64,000 bases of DNA, from assembly GCA_030549205.1 (NCBI GenBank), contig JAUKTV010000001.1, forward strand, positions 1,302,001 through 1,366,000, in the 5' to 3' direction. The first letter of the stretch is position 1, and each line of letters opens with the position of its first letter. A program made the translations under genes and the position numbers. A model generated the notes under the pieces. It worked only from the letters and a program-made list of their open reading frames with translations. It searched no databases and was not told the DNA's origin. Below, in pieces: positions 1-12,252 of this stretch. This DNA is from Apiosordaria backusii. Lineage: Eukaryota; Ascomycota; Sordariomycetes; Sordariales; Lasiosphaeriaceae.

Positions 1-747
1 CATGCAACCAAAATTCATGGCACCAAAGACGAAGATTGGGTAACACAGTGCCGTCTGTGGGTGTCATTCGAATAGAGCGTATAATCGGAAAATCGGCTCA
101 TTACCGCAAGGCTGTACACTGGAAGTTCTGGTCCGGCGTACAGTGGATACACCGGCACCGAGCGGGACGTCAGACGACGGGGTGCCAACTACGTCATTCG
201 GCGGCGGGAGGTGTGCTGTGCAGGGGAAGGCCACAAGGTACCATAAAACGGCGATAACCTCCCGTCTATTTCCTGCGATGCAGAGTGCTTCAACGACAAA
301 AGATGTTCTTTGTAGGATTGGAGATCGGCAGAACCGAGTAGTGGTAAGGTGGGGTTGACTGGCAGATGATGATGTCGATCGCGGGGGTTGATGCCGTTGG
401 CTCTTGCCCGAAGTCAATTCAAGCTTTTGCGAGTCAGCTCACTCAAGCCACAAGCTCCTTCCAAAATTGGGGGCGTTCAAGAGTCGGTGAGAGGCTCAAT
501 CGGGAAGCCAATCAATTATTCTCCGAAGCCGGTCACTAAGGATCATCATAATTCATCATCACTTGACCAAATTATTTTTTTAGATTATTGCAGCAAAAGC
601 TTACACACGGTGGAAGACATATCCACAGGAGCGAGTAACCATGCGAAGGAAACCCAGACAAAGACTAAGCAGGTACCAACAGCAACGTACCAGGACCACA
701 GAATGCAGACAAGAATGCAGACAAGAATGCAGACGCCTATCACACAC
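1..747. other. Intergenic/edge region, no supported gene
   Basis: Open frames are present on both strands, but none has family similarity, plausible composition or splice structure that I recognise. The only clear feature is three exact or near-exact 12-bp tandem units (gaatgcagacaa type) at 701-736. The right part is the probable 3' untranslated and terminator region of the minus-strand gene that ends at 748. Confidence 0.5.
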
Positions 748-2921
748 TCAAGCCACCGATGATTTTCCAGAAAAGTAATCACCCCAAGTTTGATTCCGCC
801 CCGTGTTGCTGGTCCGATCATCCTGAACGATGACCGAAGCCCTTCGACTCGACCGCCCGATGCCTACTTTCCGGTCAGAGTTGCTTACCACAGACGCCGA
901 TCTTCTACTCCCTCTATCTCTTCTGTCAACCTCCCTTTCTCTGCCTCTAGCCTTGGAGTCTCGACTCTCCCTATCTCTGTCACGATCTCTCTCTCGCTCG
1001 CGGTCTCTATCTCTTTCACGATCTCTTTCACGGTCTCGCTCGCGGTCACGGTCTCGATGTTCCGACCGGTTGGGGTAGATGGTGGCATCCGACGATGATC
1101 TTGAGAACACCCCCGGATATCCCCTCTCTTCTCTACCACTTGCTCCTGATACCGAGCTTCTACTGTGGTATGGAGGAGGAGAGCTGCGTCGGCGAGAACT
1201 TGTTGTTGAAGGAGGTCCGGTCCGCGAGGGAGGGCGGTTGGGTACCGCAAGTCCCGTCGATGACCGCGAAAGTGGAGGATCCCGTCTCACTGAACCGTTG
1301 CTTTCATATGGCCTTCCTGAAACATCACGATAGCCTCGCTCCCGCTCACGGTCACCTCTCCTATAATCATCATCCAGGGCTGCCCCAGACACTGATGAAG
1401 GAGGTGAGGGAATCCCAACGGATGAAGGCTTGTACCGTGACCGAGGACTGATGGCACGCGACTGTGATGACCGTCGTTCATGGAGGCCGAGCTTAGGCGG
1501 CGGAGGTAGCAATTCCAAGGACTCCATGACCGTTCGCAGAGCTCCGCTAAACTTTCCACGGGATGCTGGGTCGGCCTTCTCAGGCAGGAGGTGACGGGAT
1601 ATCTGCTTGGGAAGCCTTTCGAGTTTACCGTCCAGAGGACTCTCAGCATTGATCGGCAATGTCGTTATCACTTTGGCGAAGCGGCGAGCTTCTTCATCTG
1701 GACACGCCCTCAGGGCAAGCGTCATCCACTGAGTCCATCCATGGAGGGTCAGACCAGGCACCGTCGGCCTACACCCAAGTGCTGAAGGGACCAGGTGATA
1801 TTCAAATCCGAGTTGATCATATAGGTCTGACAACTTGAGGTGGGCATCTTGATTCCTGCTGCGGAATATTTCTGGACGAAGGTCAGTCTCAAACATCGAA
1901 GCGAGAAGTCGTTGAACAAACCTAGAAACGGAAATGCCTCTACATCGAGCTTGTGCTGGGAGTAAAAAGCCCCCATCTTTTGCGGCGCTATGACGAGGGT
2001 CTTTTGAGGCATGAACTCATCGAGCTGCGGTAGGGCGAACGTTAGTTACTGGTTTATGAAGCATCGTCTTTCTCAACATACAATGTACTGGCCCAGGCCT
2101 CTCAGGATTTGTTCCCATCTTTTCGTTGGAGCTCCTTTGTCGTCAAACAATGAGCCCCATTTGAGATCAACTGCCGATACTTCGATAACGGGCGTCTTTA
2201 CACTTGAATAAGGGCTACCAGGATTACCTCCAGCGGATGCTGGAGGAGCCGAAGGGCTGAATTGAACACCGCTAGGTGATCGGGGTGTCAGCTCCGGAAA
2301 AGCGGAGGTTGTTTGATTGGTGAAAATTCGAGGAGTTGTCTGCCGTGGAGACGGTGCTCTGTTGACATGCCCGGGGTACGTGGGTGGTTGAAGTCGAATA
2401 TTTGGTGGGCTCAAAGGCGACGCCCCAACAGGATGGTCTTGAAGGTTCGGGGCTGCTGTGCTAACACGGATATTACCCACTAACCACGCATCAGTCAATG
2501 TTGGCCAATACCCTTCAGGGAATTACATACACTCCGTTTCCAACTTCGATACCTTGCTAACAAGCTCTTCGAGCATTCTCGCCTGTGTGGCAGACTCGAT
2601 AGGGGTTTGGGCTCTTTGAAAGCCGACATTTGCCTGTGGTACGCTCAGAGGCGGGACCCGGGGCCTTTCTGGTCTCGAGGAGTTGGCAACATTGGTTTTG
2701 ATGGCCTCGACAGGGTTTGCCTCTGTGTCAGATTCTTCATCGCCGCTGCTATTGGAGTCGTCAAACTCGGTGCTGTCGGTGTCGTCCTGGTTTTCGAAAG
2801 TCTGGTGCGGTGGTGTAGGGGGGGGAGAAGCCCCTCGAGGTGGATGAGGAACAGCAAGTGGTGCCCCAGCCGCTTGGCCGGTCCAATTGCTCGGCTGCAT
2901 AGGAGAATTCATGGGGAGCAT
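748..2921 (-). CDS. DUF7514-domain protein with RD/RE-rich tail
   Basis: Four exons on the minus strand: 2921-2531, 2479-2082, 2024-1922 and 1871-748. Introns have GTATGT, GTATGT and GTTTGT donors, and a CTAAC branch site is visible in the second. The joined frame is 672 codons with no internal stop. The N-terminus (about residues 1-130) is Pro/Ser/acidic and ends in a short coiled coil. The DUF7514 domain spans roughly residues 235-400: it begins WGSLFDDKGAPTKRWEQILRGL, continues through a PQKMGAFY segment and FLEIFRSRNQ, and ends in a LERLPKQISRHLLP segment. This layout matches my memory of a widespread fungal family of unknown function. The third splice restores the FLEIFRSR block, which supports the exon model. 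The C-terminal 250 residues are disordered, with Ser/Arg and a long Arg-Asp/Arg-Glu dipeptide stretch (DNA about 955-1065). Function is unknown; the tail suggests RNA or phosphate-rich partners, which is inference. The second intron acceptor could instead be 12-30 nt further downstream. Confidence 0.8.
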
Positions 2922-5900
2922 TATGGAGAGCGGTATCTCAGCGGTGAGTCTTGACCAAAGAACAGAGCAGGGCTAAGCATATGTGCAGAAATTGTTGCCC
3001 CGTTACAGCCAGGCTGTGTGAAGGGCGAGGGCTGGTGTGCAAGAGACTAGAGAAAGTGCCGTTGAGGAGACAAAGCGAGCTAACTAGCAGAAGAGGAGAC
3101 GGATAACCCTTCTCAATATAACTACTTCATGGGCCAGAGCGTGGGTGATGGCCAAACCTCGCGTACCCAGCTGATCACCCCATGGCTTCCAGATGCGAAC
3201 CAAGGGAGGTGGGTCCGCCTTACGAAACTTCGGAATCTTGAGAGCTTCCATCCCGAATTTCTAATTCACTCGCGCGGATCTTCTCGCTCCAGCTATCATG
3301 CTTGAAGACGATGCAGCATATGGTCCCGAAGCTGATACACAAAAGAGGCCACTTACGCAAGCCGCCGGGGCACCCACACATACGGGCGCATGAAGAAACG
3401 CGGATGAGTCCCAGAAACGACCTGGGAGGACACCGATCGCTCTTGTTGGTGGCCTTCGGCCGGGGAAAAGGGTGATGTACGACATGGCACAGGCGCCACG
3501 GCAGACAGAAGGTTGCCTTGTCATGGCTCCAATGCCAGCCACATCTATCAATACTTGGGATGTGATCTGCATGGTCCTCGGTATGTGTGTCCTGATTAAT
3601 GGCAGGTAGCCAATAATGAGGCTTTTATCATCGTTGAACACACCCCGGCCGGGCAATGCTGGGCACGGAAGGCCGCAGCTCTGAAGGTCTGAAGCTTGAA
3701 GCTCAAGACTCAGGTGGGGGGTTCGTACACTCTTCACACAGCATTCGAGCATGCCGCATGACGATCCAAAGAGGAAAAGGAGGGTGGTATACAACAGCCG
3801 GGTAAGTCGCCCGTTTCTTTTTATCGTTTCTCTTGCAATTCCATTGGATAGTTGCTGACGCCGACGCCCGACTTGCATACCTCTATCCGCGCGGCACACA
3901 CACATGGGGAACGACGGAAGCGAGGATGCTACAGTAGCTCGCCTATGTATGATATAACCATTCCCCTTACCCATCCCGTCGCCTTGTTTCTATTTTCACG
4001 TGGAATTCTACATGCCGGCCGGTTTGCAGCTTGATCGGGCGAACGACATGCGGACCATTGAGGCGATCTTCAGCACTTGAGCTCCTGTGTGGGCCTTTTG
4101 CCATTGGCACAACTCTCACATCAGTATCATTGATTTCGAAGAAGGCTCGAAGGCCTCCAAAGGGACCAGGAAGAAAATCAGCAACAACACCCAGGACCAT
4201 TTCCGCCGACCACACCATCTTATCTACCACAGTTGCCACGCCAAAGCCCCGCACCACACCCAAGGTGAGCTCCAACTCCAAGGTGAACACGTCTCATCGG
4301 AGAAGGCTGTGGCTGTGCCTCCCACAATTCAATCCAACTCTCACCAACCAAGGAAAGCTACCCCTCCTTTTGGAGAAACTCCAATACACCACCACAGGCG
4401 GGCGGGAGATAACACAGGTAGGGTAGGGAGCCTGGAGCTGAAACTTTTTGAAACTGGAAATTATTTGCCCGACTTCCTAGGTGGGTAGCCGACTATTGCC
4501 TATTGCAAGTGAAGGTGGTAGCCGGTCAAGAGAAAAGGACCGTTGTGCGAAGGAAGGGTTATGCCGTGCTGGTGTAATTGAACGCTTGTGATAGGTTGCC
4601 TTGTTTATTATCCGACTGGTGACTTACACACACTGGTATTGGTGTCCGCAGCTGGTTGGCTTGCGTGGCTGCCTATTCATAGCCTTGTTGCCCCCCTCCC
4701 TTACCTGGCACAGCAAGCCAATTTCTCGATATGGAAAATCGGTCAGTGGGAATGGACAATCCTCGGTCGGTATCTTGAGCAGGAAGTCGGCAAGTCATAT
4801 ATATGACGACGGTTTCCTCAGGCAGGCAGGTTATCTCGGCGAGCACAGAAAGAGAGACGCAATCTGTGATGCCTGATTGAGAGATATCGCCAGAAACAAA
4901 GGCAACGGAAAACTTTTTTGTTCTCGGTCTCAAAATCGAGTTTGCTACACCATGCCCACACCCACGCAAGTCACCTTCATTGAAAGACTTTTCTTTACTA
5001 TACCGAAAGTTTTGACCACAACTCACAGAACCCTAAGGAAATGATAAGACACAAAGCATCAACTCTTCTTTATTTCTCCACACACACACACTCTCTCTCT
5101 CTGGAATGGGAGGTACTGTCGCCCTTGATCTACCTTACCTCTCCCAGCTATACACGTCGGTAGGTTTCGTGCGAGTAACCTCGCATGCCATTATGGATAA
5201 AAAAGAGTTACTTACCTCGAATGGATGGACAATGTAAATCGTATCTTGAGATTTGCTAGCTCATGTCTTGAGGCTTGGATTCTGTGATATCAGGCGTGGT
5301 CTGTGTGGGTACCATGCGTTTGTTGACTTGCCTTGTAGTACTGTACATGCTTTTTTTTTTTTTTTTTTTTGTTAAGAGCGTGGAAGGCTGGTTCCGATAA
5401 CATATACCTACACGCCCCTCGGCAGAGCATATGCTTTATCGCGCTCAACATGGGAGCAACAAGAGATGTGGTAGTCATAAAAATGCACTAATACGTACCA
5501 CCTGTTGCTCCGAGTCTTTCTAACAAGTACCTATCTACTCAGTCCCGTTATGGAGCTAACCTCTCCGAGGAGAACACTTCAATTTGAGTGTAAGCCGCCT
5601 CATCATAACATCATTCAGGTCACATCTCACACAAGATAAGCATGATTGATAAGAAAACTCATCGGATTATCAAGCTGATTAATGAAGCGCTATGTATGTG
5701 AGCGGTTTAAACCAACTCAAACGGTGAATAACTAAGGTAATAAAAGCCAAATCTCCTGCCAACCCTCCTCTCAAATGTTTGCTTCAAAGCTTTTACCCCT
5801 TGGCCGAAACTTATGGCTTGGTTCCCCTTTTCGCTAGATATATGATGCTCTCCCCTTTGTAAAATCGTGATGTCGCGAAGATCATCGTCATTCAGGGCAT

Positions 5901-6010
5901 AACGTTATTCCGGCTTTAAAACCGAGAAATACCAAAATAGAAAAAAGAAAAGATCGAAAGGAGAATGCAAAAATCAAGAGAAAAAATACAGCGCTGCATG
6001 TGTGTGTGCC
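2922..6010. other. Long intergenic region with homopolymer tract
   Basis: About 3.1 kb without a gene I can support. Open frames at 3261-3974 (-), 3967-4290 (-) and 4031-4488 (+) overlap each other on opposite strands, have unbalanced Cys/Arg/Ser composition and no recognisable domain, so I do not call them. The region holds the promoter of the DUF7514 gene (left) and the 3' flank of the Stc1-domain gene (right). Low-complexity features are a CA/CT run near 5080-5102 and a T20 tract at 5351-5370. Confidence 0.45.
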
Positions 6011-7207
6011 TCAGTTCTCCTCAGGAGAATCACCGGTATAATCGCCCTCTCCATCGAATGTGTCGTACTTAAGGTAGTCCGGTAGAGTTGGGACAGTGCG
6101 GCGGTTGTTCTGCAGGAAGGTGTTAGCACGTCATTGACAAACAAGGCATTCTGCTACTTACAGTCTTGACCCATCCGCCCTTGCGGACCTGCTCCTTTGG
6201 AGCGGGAGGGCGGGCTGTGACAACACGGGGTCCCTTTGAGGTGCGGGTCACCGTCTTCCAACCGCTCTCCTCAGTCGCGATGGTGGGCTGCTTCACCCGT
6301 CTCATCTGCTCTCCCTCTGGGCCCCAGGCATTGAAAGAGACAGGACCCCTCTGACCAGGAAGGCCGGTGGTGTTAGTGTTGACAGAGGTGGTCATGGTCT
6401 GCGACTGAGACTGAGAAACAGAGGCAGAGATAGACAGCTCAGTCATGGCCTCATCGAGAGTGTCGAGAGTGGTCGGAGTCGTCGGAGTGATTGAGGGGCT
6501 GGACGCAGATATGTCTGTGCCCAACGAGCCGAGGAACCAGTGAGGAGCTTGGGCAACCGGAACCATACGCTTAGATGTAGGGGCGACAGAAAGTGGCTGA
6601 GATGTGTTGATGGACTCGGGTGAGATGGTCGACTCCGGACCGGCAGCAGACTCGGCAACTGTGCCTGTCTCAGAGCCAGGAGGTAACAAGTTGAAGACCT
6701 CGTAGTCGTCATCAGTAAGATTGATCGAGGCTCCTGAGGCTGAAGCCTGAACGGGAATGCCGTGCTCGTAATCGTCTTCCACCATGTACTGAGCCGCGGT
6801 GGTCTTGATTGTATCAAACTCTCCCTTGATCGGCTTCTCGCCAGGAGGAGGGAGAGCCTCGCCAACCTCCATACGAGTTCCCCAGTCAACACAGTCCTTG
6901 CACCACTGCTGATGGTAAGTAATTGAGTCAAAATAATTGCAGGTGAACATGTACTTACGTTGATACCATTGCGTCTGGTGGACTTGCTGAAGAAATGGAG
7001 CTCGCGCCACTTATCACAGGGTCCCTGGCATTGCATCTCCGGGGCCTTGGTCCCGCGACTGTGTTCGACGCAGGCAATGCTCGACTCGGCTGGGGTGGCA
7101 ATTCCCATGCCAACCTTCTTCTGGAACTTACGGAGGGCGCTTTGAGAGTATTGGTCCTTGGTCTTCCACTCACCGCCCTGCGAGCAGCGAATCTTGGTGA
7201 CAGCCAT
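6011..7207 (-). CDS. Stc1-domain zinc-binding protein
   Basis: Three exons: 7207-6959, 6905-6162 and 6109-6011. Both donors are GTAAGT; the second intron has GCTAACACC upstream of its CAG acceptor. The product is about 363 residues. Residues about 1-100 match the Stc1 domain: IRCSQGGEW...CVEH...MQCQGPCDKWRELHFFSKSTRRNG, then WCKDCVDW straight after intron 1, with paired cysteines suited to zinc binding. In Schizosaccharomyces pombe, Stc1 bridges the RNAi complex to the H3K9 methyltransferase complex; that is family knowledge, and whether this protein does the same is inference. The remaining 260 residues are Ser/Thr/Pro-rich and disordered, ending in a conserved-looking GGWVKT...LPDYLKYDTFDGEGDYTGD tail. 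The intron-1 acceptor is a tandem CAGCAG, so forms with or without one Gln before WCKDC are possible. Several proteins with this domain occur in filamentous fungi, so a specific ortholog cannot be assigned. Confidence 0.85.
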
Positions 7208-7712
7208 GTTGGAGGATTGACTGGTGGTATTAGGAGAGGAGTGATGAGGATGAAGTCTGTCTCTCGGTAGTGGATTGAAAATGTGGTGTGAGAGAGAGGG
7301 AAAAGGAAGAAGGTTGAGGGTCAGAGGAGTCAAAATTATATACTCGAGCCAGGGAGGGGTCGGCTGGCCGCAGGCAGGAGCTTAGTGAATTGCAGGCCTG
7401 ATTGGCTTCCAGGTTATCTGTTGTAATCAGATTTCTTTGGCCCTTCCAGGTTGAAGCGCAGGAAGGAGCAAAACCTAAGTCACTAACTTTAATTTGAGGC
7501 TAGTGATCAGGAGCAATAAAGGGAAGGCACTAGCGACATGATCAAAGGAGCACTGCAGCTTCAGACGGGATTACTTAAAGTTTTCGTTGCTCACTTGCTC
7601 GAGGCAACATCTACGCCAACAGGAAAGTAACCTGGAACCGGCCGCCTGCCTCCGCCACATGGTATCCAACCAAACGCCAAACGCCCGTCAAACAAGCCAC
7701 ATATCCAAGCCA
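7208..7712. other. Stc1-gene promoter and LicD-gene 3' flank
   Basis: A 505-bp spacer between two minus-strand genes. It must hold the promoter and 5' UTR of the Stc1-domain gene (its ATG is at 7207) and the 3' end of the LicD gene (stop at 7713). No distinct element was recognised. Confidence 0.4.
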
Positions 7713-8739
7713 TCAATTCTTTCCAGAACCATAGCTATTCACAGTATCATTCACCGGTATTCTCACCCACTCCTTCAATTCTTCATTCCACCGATGCCTG
7801 CGTCACATGTTAGTTTACTTCTACTCAAATCAAGGGTCAAGAACCAAGAACTCACCCTTCCCACTCGGTCAAAACCAAGCTCTTCTCCCCATACTCCGCC
7901 ACCAAAATCCGCTCATGATCAAGCGGCACCTTCGCTCTCACCCCCTCAAAGCTCGTCTCCTTCAACGGCCAGATGTTATGCGTCCGATACTGATGGAAAT
8001 TCTTGCAGCTCCAAATCCCCGGCTCCACCACTGGGTTTCTCTCTGCCAGCGCAGTGATGTCCACAAACATGCCCGTGTCAACATCGATCCACCTCGCATC
8101 AATCACATTCATCCCCTGCCTTCTTTTCAGTTCCGAATAGTTCGGATTGATATCCAACAAATACGTCTTTTTCGTCTCTTGCACTCCCTGCCCTCCTTCA
8201 TCGGTGGTATACCTCCAGTCATGCAGCGTCTGGTTGAAGTGCTTCGCCATGTGCTCCAGTGTGGACATGCTAACCTGGACATCGAGATCATAGTCCCAGG
8301 GCATGATCCGGCCGTTCCACCACCACCCCAGCAGCGTGCCGTGCGCGATCCACGTCTCCAACTTGAGGGAGGCCATGATGGAGAGGTATGATCGGATGAG
8401 ATGCTGGAGCACGTCACAGTGTTGGGAGTAGGGGATGACGCCTTGGAAGAAGCGGACATCGTAGTGGGACATTTCGAGGGTGTTGCCGGCTTCGTGGAAG
8501 TACTTTGGCTCGGGAAGTTCGTTGCTGTAGGAGGCCCATACTGCCGGCCAGGAGCGTTCGGGCGGTGGTGCGGTGGACAGCAGAGATGAGGACGACAAGG
8601 AGGAGCCTCTATGAATGGTGGCGCTGAGGAGAATGAGTGAGGTTACCACGAGCACAATGGCTACTAGGAGGTTTGGTAACGATACGGGAGGATAAAGGGA
8701 GGGTTTCATGACGTCTTTCTGGTGTTCGTCACGGTACAA
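7713..8739 (-). CDS. LicD-family phosphotransferase, type II membrane protein
   Basis: Two exons: 8739-7856 and 7797-7713. The intron has a GTGAGT donor, CTAACATGTGACGCAG end and is 58 nt. The product is 322 residues. A short cytoplasmic N-terminus is followed by one signal anchor (about residues 23-43, NLLVAIVLVVTSLILL), so the enzyme should face the Golgi/ER lumen. The LicD/nucleotidyltransferase-like core begins with WIAHGTLLGWWWNGRIMPWD followed by YDLDVQV, which matches the family's GTLLG...PWDxDxDV signature with the acidic metal-binding residues intact. A second block carries WIDVDTGMFVDITALAE. Known fungal relatives act in mannosyl-phosphate transfer to glycans (Mnn4-like), so transfer of a phospho-group to cell-wall or secreted glycans is the likely role; the donor and acceptor are unknown. 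Met-11 (8709) is an alternative start. The final exon adds a short basic tail after TEWEG. Confidence 0.87.
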
Positions 8740-10531
8740 ACTAATGGAACGAAGTCTACAGAGAAACTCGGAACTCGGAGGTGAAGAGAAAGGGGCGAGT
8801 CAACATAAGGATAAACGGCACTGGACATGCAGTTGGGATATGGACAGGGCATCAGACATCGCAGCAACCATACTCGTAAGAGCACGCGAGTGATGAAACC
8901 TTTGGTTCCCCGCATGGCCCTCAAGATATCCCGCTAGGCCATAGTGCCCGTCTGCTCCGACACCTCTGGCCAGGAACTTCCTAGATGCCCGAGTTGCAGC
9001 TCAGGGCCAGCAGAGCGGAGCTACCCTGAGCAAGCATTGGAGGGTCAACCTTGTGGTGACCATATCTGCAGAAGTCAAAGCAGGCCGCGTTGCAATCACG
9101 AGGAGGCGATGAGCTCGGGATAAATCTCAGAGCGCCTCTCTACTAACTTACTCCAAATGGTTTTGGGCTACAGAACTAACTACAAGCAAGGCGGACTGAG
9201 ACCCGAGAACACAGCACAGGGTCTCGCTCTAAGAATTAGACTGCCCCAGCAGAAAGGTCGAACCGCCAAAGCCAATCGATGTGCTTCTTGAACTCAAGAG
9301 AGAGCGCTTCACCACCAGACAAACATCCCAGAGCAAAGTCATCCCCATCACCAACCCCTTCACGGAGCTCAACATTCCACACCACCTAACCCAACACAGT
9401 CCCCTCCCCCGAACAGCATTCATCACCTCGCATGATGCCCCCTCAAAGCCGCTCCTCAAGATAAGTCCGCCAGACCCTGATGACGACAAATCAAGCTTTC
9501 CGCTAGTGAACCGCCTAAGCGTCCCCACCCTTGTCCCCGTTGAATACCAGGCCGCGCAAGCTTGTGGGGAAGACACCGGGGAGCCCATCTCCGAAAAGAA
9601 TCTTTTTTTCACTCAAACGGGTTTCTTTGTTGCTAAGTGTGCCCGATCATGGGGACATGGTCCTATGCATGCTGAAGAAGTATTCGGACCGTCGTCCGGT
9701 TTCCCGGGATGTGGGCGGGATCCGGATCGTCGAGGGTGAACCGGGTGGGTGGGTGCACCAGCAGTGACGAATTCCCGAAGGAAAAAAGCTGATTGTTTGA
9801 TGGGATACACTCATCTTGCAATCTCACCAATAAGACAGTTGAAAGTGTTGAGAATGAGTTGTCCGGTTGTTGTTGCCGAGGCGGTCTCTTCTTGTCTCGA
9901 GGCACAGGGCAATTTAGTCCACATACGATCGTGGTTGATGCTTGCGAATGGTGTATTTTTTTAAACATCAAAATTATTTAGGTGCTTTAAACTTGGCGAC
10001 TACATTCTCTAAGCACAAAAAATACGAATTTCATCATGATAATCTCACGAGCTTGACATCACTTTCCACCATCGTCACACAAACGACACCTCAAAATGCC
10101 AAGGCCTGGGGGAACAAGCTTTCAGTGGGGCACATTGCGCGCCAAGAGATCTCTTGCAGATCACACAACGCCTGTTGGTTGTCACGTTGTGTTGTCCTGA
10201 CAAAAATCAGGGGTTGCTTACTTTCTTCCCATCTATCTGCCTGAGAGCATCACCAACTACCCTCCTCCTCCCTAGCTCTATCCAAGACTCTCTTTTACAA
10301 TGCACACCCCCCCCCTCTCTAAACACTCTAGATAGAACACAAGTCAACTCATTTGTGTGGGGCGAGGAAACTGTATCTGCAAAAATGCCAAGGATCACAC
10401 CGAATTTCTGCACAAACAAACAACTATCTCGCAATACGTGCCATTCCACTTCATGAAATTCATGGCATTCTATATAAAACTCGCTCGCTAAATTAACAAC
10501 ACAACCCCTTCCCCGGGGTATGTATCTCTCC
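8740..10531. other. Intergenic region with weak open frames
   Basis: About 1.8 kb with no confident gene. A plus frame at 9281-9739 (152 codons, Pro/Asp-rich) and a minus frame at 9229-9612 overlap almost completely. Neither has a recognisable domain, signal peptide or splice partner, so at most one is real. The left end holds the LicD-gene promoter. The right end is the 3' flank of the minus-strand membrane-protein gene. Confidence 0.4.
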
Positions 10532-11553
10532 CTACTTCTTTCCACCAGGAGCAGCAGCAGCAAAAGGACTTACAACCCCCCTCTCCCTCCTCAACCAGCT
10601 CTCCAGCCTCCTCGGTGTCCCTTTTTCATTCCCATCATCACTCTCATTGTCCACCGGACTATTCCCCCCACTTGATGTCCCATCACTACTACTACTACTA
10701 CTACTACTACTCTTGGGAAACAAGCTCAGCTTCCCCGGAGGCGGTTGACCAAGTTGAAACCCCTTCATCAACTGCTTCGTCGTCTTGTATTTGCTGCCCC
10801 CAGTTTTCACTATCGTTGTTGCCGTTGGCGTCATTACTGCCGTCATGTTGTTTGTGAGCTGCTCATTAATATTATCATTATTGTTGTTTATCCCCTTTAT
10901 CGCTCCTGTGCCCACTGCCTTTGGTGGTGGTGGTGGTATTGAAGGGCCGCCGTAATAGCTCATTGCGAACCCAACTTTTTGTTGTTGCTGTTGTTGCTGC
11001 TGTTGTTGTAGTTGTGGTAGTTGCTGTCCCCCAACAGACTTCCTCGAAATAGCCGTATTCGACCGTTCAAGCACCAACCTCCTCAAATCAGGCGCCTCCC
11101 TCGCCAGCGTCGCAGGGGAAGGCTGCTGCTGCTGCTGCTGCTGTTGTTTAATCAACCCCTTCTCATCATCATCATCAAAATCCGAAGAGTAAACACTACT
11201 CGCCTCACTCATTCTTTTCTCCCCATCCTTCCCTTTCACGGCAGCAGTGGTAGGTCCCAACCCCACACTCGCATAAGCCTTATTCGACGTACTCTGCAAA
11301 ACCGGCTCCCCAATATTCCGACTTCCCCCCCTACCCCGATTCTTGTTCACCACCGCTGCCGCCGCCGTCGTCATTGTCGACGCCCCCCCAGTAATAAACG
11401 TATCCGGCCCAATCCCCGGCCCCAACCTCCCCCCCATCTTCTGCTGCTGCCTCTGCCGTATCTTCAACCCGAAAAACACCCCAATAACACTCAGCACCAT
11501 ACTCCCCAACACCCCCCCGACCATCGCCCCTATTACCACTTCCGTCCTCATCC

Positions 11554-11585
<32 letters not shown>

Positions 11586-12252
11586 GGTGGGTTTGTCGGA
11601 ACAGCCGGAACCCCAAACCCCGTTTCCAACTCCCTATCCCCTTCCCCAGGTTGCACCACCCTCCCCTGACTCAACGCAACCGCACTCCTACTCGCCTGCG
11701 CCAACCTCCTCCCAAAACTTGCCTCCATCTCCGCCGACATGGCACTCATACTCTCGATCATTGTTTGAGATGCCCGCTGGAGCCGCTCGCTCATTTCCCT
11801 CTCGGCGGATCTGCTCACCTCGCTTACCTGCTGCGACAGCGACCGGGAGGATTGCTCAGCGTTTTGCACTGACGCGCGGAGGGAAATGACGGATTGCTCG
11901 GTTTGGAGGAGGCGTTGGGTGAGCTGCTGGATGGAGTTGGCCAGCTGGGCGGAGGTGATGGAGAGTTGTTGGGAGGATTGGGAGATTTGGCGGGATTGGG
12001 AGGAGAGGGATTGGAGTTGGGAGGAGAGGGCTCGTATTTGGCCATCATCTTGGCGGGGTTGGATTATTGGGGGGTGGTGATGTGTGGTGGTGGTGGTGGT
12101 GGGAGAGCGGGTGATGGGTTTGGTTGTGAGGGTGCTGCCCATACACTGCTGGATAAAAGTGCCAGTGTTCCGAAAAGCAAGAATTTGGACAGTGACCCGG
12201 TTTTTACTATCCTCCTCTTCCCAGAAGTGGGTGTTGGTCGTGATTTAGCCAT
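10532..12252 (-). CDS. Gln-rich single-pass membrane protein, frame break near the N-terminus
   Basis: An ATG at 12252 opens a good signal peptide (FLLFGTLALLSSSVWA, cut before APSQP). That frame stops at 12064, just after a C6 tract (12074-12069 on the minus strand). The body lies in the next frame and runs 536 codons to 10532. One extra base in the C6 run would join them into a protein of about 573 residues. A roughly 100-nt intron (GTGTAT...CCAAG) could also join them, but would remove the signal cleavage site and has no convincing branch point. Body: Ser/Gln-rich coiled coil (LSSQLQSLSSQSRQISQSSQQL...), polyQ10, a transmembrane helix VVIGAMVGGVLGSMVLSVIG with a basic stop-transfer sequence, and a disordered tail with polyQ, polyN and polySer. 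The architecture resembles fungal type I wall-stress or adhesion-like proteins, but no known domain is visible. Confidence 0.65.

Noticed and set aside
3261..3974. 237-codon minus-strand frame
   Set aside because: Cys/Arg/Ser-heavy, no domain, no splice partner, overlapped by opposite-strand frames of equal quality.
9229..9739. Overlapping 128- and 152-codon frames on opposite strands
   Set aside because: Neither shows a domain, signal or splice context; kept only as part of the intergenic description.
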